Positions 7,390-14,160 of a stretch of 18,613 nt of DNA are shown one piece after another. Position 1 is the first letter of the stretch, and each line of letters starts with the position of its first letter. Both the position numbers and the translations under genes were made by a program. The notes beneath the pieces were generated by a model, which was given only the letters and a program-made list of their open reading frames with translations, made no database searches and was not told the DNA's origin. Source of the stretch: an uncultured Bacilli bacterium. Its GTDB lineage: Bacteria; Bacillota_I; Bacilli_A; RF39; UBA660. The stretch covers positions 1 through 18,613 of the forward strand of contig CANNTX010000025.1 in assembly GCA_947522695.1 (NCBI GenBank). Direction: 5' to 3'.

Positions 7390-8008
7390 ACATCATACCT
7401 ACATAATCCATTACAGTTTCTTTTATACCTAGTTTTTCGGCATACAAAGATAGTTTAACAAGATCTTTATCCTTTCTTTTTAGATACTCTCTTATACAAT
7501 GTTTAACAAGTTCTAAATCCATTCTTTTTTTAGAACGAATTATGTCACAAATACACCTTTCAATATCATATGCTTTAACTTTATTACTCGTAGGAGTTTC
7601 TACTTCAGTAAGACCAAGTTCATAAATATCATTATCAACATAAAATACATTATGTTTTTTTAGATGAACACTGTTGTAACTCCTTTTAACTGTTATATCG
7701 TATACATCATTTGGAACTTTTAGAGATATACCATGAAAATATAATGCAGTCATATGAGAGTATATAGCATTAGGCAAACTTAAACTAAAAACATAATAAT
7801 TGTCTACTATTTTATTTGAATCAATATAAACACCAGGAGCTACTTTTACAATAATTTCTTTTGTTTGCATAATTGATAGGTACATTCTATGTATATCAAA
7901 CATATCTAGTTCTTTAGATGTTATGTATCCATTATTTTTATTCATAAGTTCTTCAATAATTTCCATATAACTTTTATCTTTAAATTCCTTAAGAGTTAGT
8001 TTTTCCAT
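7382..8008 (-). CDS. AbiEi-family antitoxin-type transcription regulator
   Basis: A 208-aa protein of the AbiEi family (type IV toxin-antitoxin antitoxin). The N-terminal winged HTH is at about residues 15-64 (IIEELMNKNNGYITSKEL … VAPGVYI). It is followed by the family core: YSHMTALYFHG (84-94), a DITVKRSYN strand and the C-terminal AYDIERCICDIIRSKKRMD segment. AbiEi proteins repress their own operon and neutralise the AbiEii nucleotidyltransferase toxin. The frame opens at 8068, but the ATG at 8008 is chosen because AAAGGA lies seven bases upstream and the extension crosses the promoter. Unusually, no AbiEii gene follows. The next genes are a small zinc ribbon (8-base overlap) and a BRO-N protein. 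The promoter carries palindromes fit for autoregulation. Confidence 0.85.
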   Translation of the reverse strand: MEKLTLKEFKDKSYMEIIEELMNKNNGYITSKELDMFDIHRMYLSIMQTKEIIVKVAPGVYIDSNKIVDNYYVFSLSLPNAIYSHMTALYFHGISLKVPNDVYDITVKRSYNSVHLKKHNVFYVDNDIYELGLTEVETPTSNKVKAYDIERCICDIIRSKKRMDLELVKHCIREYLKRKDKDLVKLSLYAEKLGIKETVMDYVGMMYE

Positions 8009-8039
8009 AATAATATCCTTTCTTGACTTTTCTACTGAT

Positions 8040-8068
8040 ATTATACGAATTTTCGAATGACATGTCAA
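8040..8068 (-). promoter_or_regulatory. Consensus promoter with embedded palindromes, upstream of the AbiEi-like operon
   Basis: On the minus strand a perfect TTGACA (8068-8063) and TATAAT (8045-8040) are separated by exactly 17 bases. The -35 overlaps the palindrome TGACATGTCA, and the spacer holds CGAA-AA-TTCG and the repeated ATTCG. A repressor bound here would block RNA polymerase; AbiEi proteins are known to bind inverted repeats in their own promoter. The leader to the ATG at 8008 is about 25 bases. Confidence 0.8.
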
Positions 8069-8108
8069 TAATATATTTATGTTACTTTATAATGTTGCTT
8101 TCGTCTAA

Positions 8109-8137
8109 TTTACTATACCTAAAATTATTGTTATAAT
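8109..8137 (+). promoter_or_regulatory. Promoter of the membrane-protein gene
   Basis: TTTACT (8109-8114) and TATAAT (8132-8137) are 17 bases apart. The ribosome site GAGG (8150-8153) precedes the ATG at 8159. It is divergent from the AbiEi-like promoter, about 40 bases away. Confidence 0.6.
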
Positions 8138-8158
8138 TATTTTAGATGTGAGGTTATT

Positions 8159-8698
8159 ATGTTAAAACTTTTAGATAAGTATTTTACTTGGTCTGCTATT
8201 TATAGTTTCTTTACTAATAAGTTAGTTAGAATTATTGTAATATTAGTGGTTATTACTGTTATTGGTTATTCTTATTATAGATTCTATTATGATCAGCATG
8301 CTAATGGGGATATTACTTTAAAATATGAAATTGATACAGAAAACTTAAGTGTAGAAGAAATAAAAGATTATTTAGAAAAAAATAAATTTAGTTTTTCCGG
8401 TGGTAATCCATTAGAGTTTACAAACTTTAACTTACTTGATGATGGTGTTGCATTTAGAAGATATGTAGATAATAATCAAAATGTAGTTTATCAATATTGT
8501 AATAATTATTTATTTTCTAGATGTATAAATACTGATGTTGAAATATCTGAGTTATCTAAAACATATAAAGAAGGTAGTGTTTCTTATAATAGAGCTGTAA
8601 ATATTTATAAAGATTATTATAAGAAATTAGAACAAATTAAACTTACAGAAGAACAAGTAAGAAGTGTATTAGATTTTTATTATGAACAGATATCTTAA
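8159..8698 (+). CDS. Single-pass membrane protein of unknown function
   Basis: Not recognised as a named family. The 179-aa protein has one strongly hydrophobic helix at about residues 23-40 (VRIIVILVVITVIGYSYY) with Lys/Arg just before it, so the N-terminus is probably inside and the C-terminal ~135 residues outside the cell. The outside part is acidic and Tyr/Asn-rich, with LSVEEIKDYLEKNKF, and contains Cys116 and Cys124 in a YCNNYLFSRC context, close enough for a disulfide. It ends in a helical segment (LTEEQVRSVLDFYYEQ). It has its own promoter and a strong terminator, so it is a one-gene unit on the opposite strand between two defence-type blocks. It could be an unrelated cell-surface gene or a membrane partner of the neighbours; the sequence does not decide. 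Confidence 0.7.
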   Translation: MLKLLDKYFTWSAIYSFFTNKLVRIIVILVVITVIGYSYYRFYYDQHANGDITLKYEIDTENLSVEEIKDYLEKNKFSFSGGNPLEFTNFNLLDDGVAFRRYVDNNQNVVYQYCNNYLFSRCINTDVEISELSKTYKEGSVSYNRAVNIYKDYYKKLEQIKLTEEQVRSVLDFYYEQIS

Positions 8699-8705
8699 CG
8701 CAATT

Positions 8706-8741
8706 AAAAGGAGCTAGACTGATTTAGTTAGTTCCTTTTTT
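8706..8741 (+). terminator. Rho-independent terminator, possibly bidirectional
   Basis: AAAAGGAGCTA (8706-8716) pairs with TAGTTCCTTTT (8729-8739, one G-U pair) and continues into T residues, eight bases after the membrane-protein stop codon. Read on the minus strand the same hairpin ends in TTTTAATT, so it could also stop read-through from the converging DpnII operon. Confidence 0.8.
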
Positions 8742-8845
8742 GTAATTTTATTACGTAATAGATAACTTTTGATAATTTCTGTATAATTATTTTACTGCAC
8801 AAAAATTATCAATACTCTATATCACACTATTATATATGTATCCTA

Positions 8846-9709
8846 CTATTTTAGTTGTTCCAATACGCCATTGTCTAAATCGTTAATATTATATAAAGTA
8901 TCAAGAACATTAAATGTTTCATTTAATGGTAATTTTGCATGTTTCCAACCTGTTCCATCAGTAATCCAAATAAATGTCAATCCATTTATCTCTTTAATTT
9001 TATTTGCTATTAACTCATAACTTCTCGCTGTTTCGTTTAATTTTGATCCTTGTGTTGAATAAAAGTTTGTTTCAATAACATAAATTTGTTCATTTGTTTT
9101 AATAACATAGTCCCATCGTTTTGTAGCCTTTATTTCGCCCTTTAGAATCGATAAATCTATTTTCCATTTAGATTCAATTTCAGATGTGTACATTTCTTTA
9201 AAATAATTTACGTGCTTTTTAAAACCAGCTTTTTGAATATATTTTTCTACTAATTCTTCCATTAAATGACCACCACGATTTTTTCTTCCGTTCGAATCTA
9301 AACCTACTTCAACACCTAATAGATAATCGTATAAATTATTTATAATATGATTTTGTAATAATTCAAATAAACCAGTTTCCTTCATGAATTTTACATAATC
9401 ATTTACTGAATATACCAATTTGTTAAAGTTAAATAAATATTCATCAGCTAAGTCTTTTACAAATATTTCATTAGATCTTACAGCTAATAACATTGGAATA
9501 ACTTCTAAAGTAGCAGGATATTTTATTATAATATTTCTAAATTCATTTTCGATATTTTTACTACCAATAAGTGAGTTTAAAATATTTAATTCAATTTTGT
9601 ATTTTTCTGCTAATTTATATATTTTTGCAAAATCAACATAATAACCATAATTTGAAATACTAGATTTAAAGTTATTTATCCATTGATTGAAATCTCTATT
9701 CATCTTCAT
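8846..9709 (-). CDS. dpnB: DpnII/MboI-family type II restriction endonuclease (GATC)
   Basis: Cuts unmethylated double-stranded GATC sites. The 287-aa length matches the DpnII family. Recognisable blocks: NRGGHLMEELVE (144-155), WDYVIKT (199-205), YVIETNFYSTQGSKLNETAR (210-229) with the likely metal-binding Asp200 and Glu213, and FIWITDGTGWK (246-256). This combination is diagnostic of the DpnII/MboI family. The start at 9709 has AAGGA six bases upstream. A second ATG at 9703 lies two codons later. The gene overlaps the end of the dpnA-like gene by 14 bases, so translation is coupled and nuclease is made only together with the methylases. It is last in the operon, as in Streptococcus pneumoniae. 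Specificity is inferred from family membership. Confidence 0.93.
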   Translation of the reverse strand: MKMNRDFNQWINNFKSSISNYGYYVDFAKIYKLAEKYKIELNILNSLIGSKNIENEFRNIIIKYPATLEVIPMLLAVRSNEIFVKDLADEYLFNFNKLVYSVNDYVKFMKETGLFELLQNHIINNLYDYLLGVEVGLDSNGRKNRGGHLMEELVEKYIQKAGFKKHVNYFKEMYTSEIESKWKIDLSILKGEIKATKRWDYVIKTNEQIYVIETNFYSTQGSKLNETARSYELIANKIKEINGLTFIWITDGTGWKHAKLPLNETFNVLDTLYNINDLDNGVLEQLK

Positions 9710-10466
9710 TATTTTCCTTTCTTTTTATAGTAATATCTAAATATTCTTTTTCTAAATCTATACCAATATATTTTCTATTTAATTTATTTGCTACTATTCC
9801 AGTAGTACCACTTCCATTAAAAGGGTCTAATATTAAATCTCCTGCATCTGTAGAAGCTAATATTATCTTTTCTAATATTGAGATAGGTTTTTGTGTTGGA
9901 TGCTTTCCACATCTTTTCTCACTTGGTTTGGTTAATGATGTTTTCCAAACGTCTTTTGCTTGCTTATTCCCATTAAGTTCTTTCATTAAATCATAATTAA
10001 ATTTATGTTTTGCATTTTTGATATCTTTTTTTGCCCATAGTATTGTTTCAGTTGAATGAACAAAATATCTACAACTTATATTTGGTGGAGGATTCAATTT
10101 TTCCCATGTTATATTATTAATTATTTTGAATCCTTCTTGTTCTAACGCCATTCCTATTGAGTAAATATTATGCATTGTACCGCTTATCCAAATTGTACCA
10201 TTATCTTTTAGTATTTTGTAACATTGTTTTATCCATTTTCTATTAAATTTATGTTTTTCGGAGATGTTTATTTTTTTATCCCAATCTCCCTTATTTACAG
10301 AGACCATTTTACCACCACTACAGGATATTCCATTTCCAGATAAGAAATATGGCGGATCTGCGAATATCATATCTATACTTTTAGACTCTATTTTATTTAG
10401 TTCTTTCAAGGAATCGCCTAAAATTAATTTAAAGTTATCTGTTTCGTAATAATATTTTTTTCTCAT
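9696..10466 (-). CDS. dpnA: DpnA-type DNA adenine methyltransferase (second methylase of the DpnII system)
   Basis: S-adenosylmethionine-dependent N6-adenine methylase of the beta class: catalytic motif DPPY (37-40) comes first, and the SAM-binding motif DPFNGSGTTG (214-223) comes near the C-terminus after HPTQKP (189-194). The length of 256 aa and the sequence features match DpnA, which in pneumococcus also methylates GATC on single-stranded DNA and protects incoming plasmid strands during transformation. GGAGG lies nine bases before the ATG at 10466. The gap to the dpnM-like gene is 25 bases, and the 3' end overlaps the endonuclease gene. Whether it accepts single-stranded DNA here is inferred from synteny, not seen. 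No broken motif. Confidence 0.9.
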   Translation of the reverse strand: MRKKYYYETDNFKLILGDSLKELNKIESKSIDMIFADPPYFLSGNGISCSGGKMVSVNKGDWDKKINISEKHKFNRKWIKQCYKILKDNGTIWISGTMHNIYSIGMALEQEGFKIINNITWEKLNPPPNISCRYFVHSTETILWAKKDIKNAKHKFNYDLMKELNGNKQAKDVWKTSLTKPSEKRCGKHPTQKPISILEKIILASTDAGDLILDPFNGSGTTGIVANKLNRKYIGIDLEKEYLDITIKRKENNEDE

Positions 10467-10491
10467 TGGCTAAATCCTCCAATACTTTTTT

Positions 10492-11340
10492 CTAGAATCC
10501 CTTTTTATTTGTATAATTGGTTATAATAACTTCTTCAACAATTCCTCTGTCTTTGGCTTTAGCACCTATGTTTCTTTGTGCTTCTATATAATTAAAATTA
10601 TAATCTTTATATAATTCTTTTACTAAAGAAGTATTATAATTTGATAACATTACATAGCATCCTCTTTTATCTAAATCTTTAAATACATTGGATAGTCTTT
10701 TTTGTTCTTCTTTTCCAAAACCATTTTCGGTATAACTGTTAAACGTGGAAGTATCGGAATCATAAGGTGGATCAAAATATATAAAATCTCCCGGTTTTGC
10801 ATCTTTTACAGCTGTTTCAAAATCAGTTGATAAGATTTTTATATCATTTAAATTTAAAAATGAATAAACTATTCCTAAATTGATTCCATCATATGTATTT
10901 ATCTTTAATTTCTTACCAAATGGTACATTAAATTCGTTTTTACTGTTTACTCTATATAAACCATTAAAGCAAGCTTTATTCAAATAAATTGTTCTAGCAG
11001 CTCTTTTGTAATCTGCTAATTTATTAAATTTCTTTTTATCTTTATCTAAACTTCTTATCTCATAGTAATATTCTTCTGAATGGTTTGTTTCATGTTTATT
11101 TAATTCTTTGCACATTAAATTAAATTTTCTTTCATCCTTGATGCAATTATACACATTCATTAATTCTATATTGTAATCGTTAATAACAGCTTTGGTTGGA
11201 GCTAATTCAAATAACATTGCTCCGCCACCTACAAAAGGTTCATAATAAGTATCATAATTATCAGGGGATAATTTAATTAATTTATCTATTATGGACCTTT
11301 TCCCACCAGCCCATTTAACGAATGGTTTTCCTTTTAACAT
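10492..11340 (-). CDS. dpnM: Dam/DpnM-type GATC adenine methyltransferase (D12 class)
   Basis: Methylates adenine in double-stranded GATC to protect host DNA from the partner nuclease. Alpha-class (D12) order: FVKWAGGK (7-14, SAM contact), EPFVGGGA (34-41, motif I), IYFDPPYDS (187-195, catalytic DPPY 190-193), and a C-terminal MLSNYNTSLVKELY block typical of Dam/DpnM. The length of 282 aa is normal for the family. AGGAGG lies five bases before the ATG at 11340, one of the strongest ribosome sites in the window, fitting the need for early methylase synthesis. It is first in the dpnM-dpnA-dpnB operon. All key residues are present, so an active GATC-modified genome is expected. Confidence 0.93.
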   Translation of the reverse strand: MLKGKPFVKWAGGKRSIIDKLIKLSPDNYDTYYEPFVGGGAMLFELAPTKAVINDYNIELMNVYNCIKDERKFNLMCKELNKHETNHSEEYYYEIRSLDKDKKKFNKLADYKRAARTIYLNKACFNGLYRVNSKNEFNVPFGKKLKINTYDGINLGIVYSFLNLNDIKILSTDFETAVKDAKPGDFIYFDPPYDSDTSTFNSYTENGFGKEEQKRLSNVFKDLDKRGCYVMLSNYNTSLVKELYKDYNFNYIEAQRNIGAKAKDRGIVEEVIITNYTNKKGF

Positions 11341-11365
11341 TTTTGCCTCCTAAAATAATTGAATG

Positions 11366-11371
11366 ATTATA
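11366..11371 (-). promoter_or_regulatory. Possible -10 of the DpnII operon
   Basis: TATAAT on the minus strand, 25 bases before the dpnM-like ATG and just ahead of its AGGAGG site. No convincing -35 was found at 16-18 bases, so this is a weak assignment. Confidence 0.4.
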
Positions 11372-11969
11372 AACAATTTAGTTGAAAACTAATAATTTCT
11401 CTTAATAATAAGTATTTAAAAAAATTCAAAATAAAATACAATCATTTCTTTTTCATTTTTTAAATTATTGATATATTTACTGGTATGATCGAAAATAAAC
11501 TGATTAATCTTTAATAAAATTTTGTCTACATAAGGTAATTAATATATTTTTAACACTATTAAGATTACTTCAATATTTATATTGAATATTTTTCAGATTT
11601 TAACTTATCTATTTTTTGTATCTGTACCAATATTCAATTGTAATTATTTATTATATTTTTTCAATTGCTTTTTTATTAATTAATTTTATTTATTTTTTGT
11701 TCATTCATGGTTAAGACTCCTGTCTGTATAATTATAACATAATTTATACTAATTATGTTTTATTTCATAAAAAATCCTATATTTCCATCTAAAAATCATT
11801 GATTAGAAATTAGTTAAAAGTGGTGTAAATAGATTTAATTTTGCAGATACTTGTAATTAACATATTGTTCAATATTATTTTAATAATTAAAGAATTTAGT
11901 GTAAATTGCATAGAAAACATCTTCATATTTTTTTGTGTTATTACTTGTATGTAAGTATTTAGATGATAA
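11372..11969. other. Gene-poor gap between the DpnII operon and the DUF4365 gene
   Basis: Apart from the mini-ORF and its signals at 11676-11757, no coding frame with a ribosome site is visible on either strand in this very AT-rich stretch. No clear terminator hairpin for the DUF4365 gene was found. Confidence 0.5.
11676..11708 (-). other. Ten-codon mini-ORF with full start signals
   Basis: On the minus strand AGGAG (11721-11717) lies eight bases before an ATG at 11708, and TATAAT (11736-11731) lies ten bases further up. Beyond the -10 is the dyad CATAATT-TATACT-AATTATG (11738-11757). The frame reads only MNEQKINKIN and then stops. It may be the 5' remnant of a decayed gene, since broken protein-like frames follow, or a leader peptide. 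No function can be assigned. Confidence 0.35.
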
Positions 11970-13754
11970 TTAAACGATTTTTTTTAAATTAATGATTGGA
12001 AAGGATTTTAGTGATTGTTTTTCTTTATCATTAAGAATATTAAAGTAAATTTCAAATCCACTTTGATCTTCTAACAGAATACTTGTGCAGGTTTTTAACA
12101 AAATGTCACTACTATTTTCTCTTATTAAAACAAGCTTTTTTATTTCATCTTTGCTTATTTTGTTTAATCTTTTTAATACTTGACAATAATTTATATAATA
12201 AACATCTATGCTGGTTTTATCTCTTGTTTGTAATAAATATCTAGACACATCTTCTAAAAATTTAAGTAGTAATTTAGAACGATAATCATTTGGATTTTTG
12301 TCATAATACTCCAAACTATCCAAAATAAAACAATTTAAATTTGCTTCTAAATTAACATTGTTTAAAACTTTTTCTTTGGTTATATTTATGCTATTCAATT
12401 TATCAACAATATTATCTGCAATTAAATAAGATACATCAAGATTTAATGATTTATTTAAGATGGAAAAATTAGGATATATTATTACTCTTTCTTTTTTATC
12501 ATCAATATAACTAAACAAATTTTTTTCACTAATTAATAAGTCATATAAATTGTATAAATCATACGTTTTATCCTCTCTTTTTTGAACGAAAAATGATATT
12601 TTTAAATTAAAGATATTAATAACTAATAAAAAGATATCATACTCATTTATAAATGGTATACCCTTCTTATCAATAAGGTTATTATAAACCAATCCAATAT
12701 TTTTTATTGACTCAATATCTTTAAAATCTATAATTGGTTCTGTGTCAATACCTAATGTTTTTACTATTTTGTCAAGCTTTTTTATTACATCAACTTGATG
12801 TTCAAAGATACTATAGTCTCCACCACTCTTAATAGATAATTTATTATTACCTATAATTATGATTTCATATTTAATAAATTTTCTTATAAGTTCTATATGA
12901 AACAGTATTTTGTTAAGATTTGAATTCAACACAAAAGTAAACATATTATTTTTTGAATTATAGAAAATACAGTCGTTAATATTTACTATTATATATTCAG
13001 AAAAATGTTTTATTTCGACTATTGTATTTATTATTTCATCTCCTATTTTTATATCCATATTTTTTTTATAATTAAATGAAGATATTAAGGCTATACCGCA
13101 GGGTATTTGAATATTATTATAATTTTCGGGTTGGAAATAGATGAAACTTTTCTTATTCAAATATTCAATAGGATTCATAGAAATACTATTAATATTGGTG
13201 CCAAGTATAAACATTCCATCTTCTTTTTTAAAATCATCAATCGTTTTATAGTCTTCTTTATAAGAATATTGTTTGTCCTTATCAGATTGAAATTGATTAC
13301 ATATGTATTCTAATTTTTTTGCGTCTGTATTATCAATATATTCAAACTGCAACGATATGTGTTTAGTAGAATTAGTATGTAATAATTGGTTTATTTCGTA
13401 TGGTAATAACGATTTAACGTAAATTCTATATTTTGTTCTATCACTATTAACTTGTACATAAAAAATTATTGTTCCTCCAACGTTTTTATAATTTTTTATA
13501 TCAGATAAACTCATTGAAAAATTTAGTTGCTTTGCTAAAGATAATTTTTTTACACTTCTTCCTTTAACTTGAATATCGATTTTGTTATTAAAATTTTCTT
13601 TTGTTATCTTACTATTCATATATATTGGTATACAACCATCAAATGATACTCCTCGATCTCCTTCTTTAATCTCGTCTGATGTCATACAATTTGATAAATT
13701 TATTAAATTTCTAACTGCATTTATAGCTGTCGCTTCTATTTTTACATTACTCAT
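11970..13754 (-). CDS. DUF4365-domain protein with PD-(D/E)XK nuclease-like core, long C-terminal extension
   Basis: A 594-aa cytoplasmic protein. The first ~170 residues match DUF4365, a member of the PD-(D/E)XK nuclease superfamily: Glu7 in the first helix, Asp39 in VSFDGCIPIY, and the Gln62-x-Lys64 pair in IDIQVKGRS, followed by an FYVQVNSD…YRIYVKSL strand pair. Residues 170-594 are a mixed alpha/beta extension with no recognised motif. The end (YYINYCQVLKRLNK … EKQSLKSFPIINLKK) resembles a tail I associate with other long DUF4365 proteins in accessory regions. The start at 13754 has GGGAG five bases upstream. It is a single-gene unit downstream of Hachiman, on the same strand, with its own promoters. 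A DNA-cleaving defence role is plausible from fold and location but is not proven. Confidence 0.7.
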   Translation of the reverse strand: MSNVKIEATAINAVRNLINLSNCMTSDEIKEGDRGVSFDGCIPIYMNSKITKENFNNKIDIQVKGRSVKKLSLAKQLNFSMSLSDIKNYKNVGGTIIFYVQVNSDRTKYRIYVKSLLPYEINQLLHTNSTKHISLQFEYIDNTDAKKLEYICNQFQSDKDKQYSYKEDYKTIDDFKKEDGMFILGTNINSISMNPIEYLNKKSFIYFQPENYNNIQIPCGIALISSFNYKKNMDIKIGDEIINTIVEIKHFSEYIIVNINDCIFYNSKNNMFTFVLNSNLNKILFHIELIRKFIKYEIIIIGNNKLSIKSGGDYSIFEHQVDVIKKLDKIVKTLGIDTEPIIDFKDIESIKNIGLVYNNLIDKKGIPFINEYDIFLLVINIFNLKISFFVQKREDKTYDLYNLYDLLISEKNLFSYIDDKKERVIIYPNFSILNKSLNLDVSYLIADNIVDKLNSINITKEKVLNNVNLEANLNCFILDSLEYYDKNPNDYRSKLLLKFLEDVSRYLLQTRDKTSIDVYYINYCQVLKRLNKISKDEIKKLVLIRENSSDILLKTCTSILLEDQSGFEIYFNILNDKEKQSLKSFPIINLKKIV

Positions 13755-13795
13755 ATGCTCTCCCTACTAGAATTTCTTTCTATTATTGAATAATA

Positions 13796-13838
13796 TTTAT
13801 ATGCGAGTTTTCTGTGCATTACAATAGCAATATGCTAT
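13796..13838 (-). promoter_or_regulatory. Proximal promoter and adjacent operator-like dyad of the DUF4365 gene
   Basis: On the minus strand TTGTAA (13824-13819) and TATAAA (13801-13796) are 17 bases apart. The dyad ATAGCA-ATA-TGCTAT (13824-13838) touches the -35 element, a common place for a repressor or activator. The leader to the ATG at 13754 is about 35 bases. Confidence 0.55.
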
Positions 13839-13929
13839 CATTTACAATTGTTTATATTTTTACATTATGAATTACAATAAATCAAATATATTGTTCTTTC
13901 CATATATTAGCGATTTCTACATTATTTAA

Positions 13930-13977
13930 CTTGACAATTCTATCGACATTTTATTATTTGTTAAAAATCTTGTCAAG
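13930..13977 (-). promoter_or_regulatory. Distal promoter of the DUF4365 gene within an inverted repeat
   Basis: On the minus strand TTGACA (13976-13971) and TAAAAT (13953-13948) are 17 bases apart. The -35 is part of the wider inverted repeat CTTGACAA (13930-13937) / TTGTCAAG (13970-13977). A transcript from here would have a ~190-base leader before the ATG at 13754 and no visible terminator on the way. Confidence 0.5.
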
Positions 13978-14059
13978 ATAATAAAAACATAATTAACATA
14001 AAATTCAATTAAGAAAGTTAAAAAATTAAATTTATACTTTATTTAATTCATAAGGTTTG

Positions 14060-14075
14060 AAAATCAATTGATTTT
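14060..14075. repeat. 16-bp perfect palindrome
   Basis: AAAATCAATTGATTTT has no spacer and so cannot fold as a good terminator hairpin. It lies 86 bases past the hamB stop codon. It is more like a protein-binding site, or chance in AT-rich DNA. The remaining part of the 13978-14160 gap shows no gene and no clear hamB terminator. Confidence 0.35.
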
Positions 14076-14160
14076 TAATATGTTTTTTTCTTTGCAATGT
14101 ACGGTAAGTTTGGCCAGATTTATTAAAGTATATCCTCATTATTTACTTTCTCTAATTTTA

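Noticed and set aside
8009..8068. Upstream start for the AbiEi-like protein at 8068
   Set aside because: It would begin inside the -35 element of the promoter; AAAGGA positions the ATG at 8008 correctly.
8771..8810. GATAATTT/AAATTATC inverted repeat as terminator of the DpnII operon
   Set aside because: The loop is long and no T-run follows on the minus strand; the hairpin at 8706-8741 is a better candidate.
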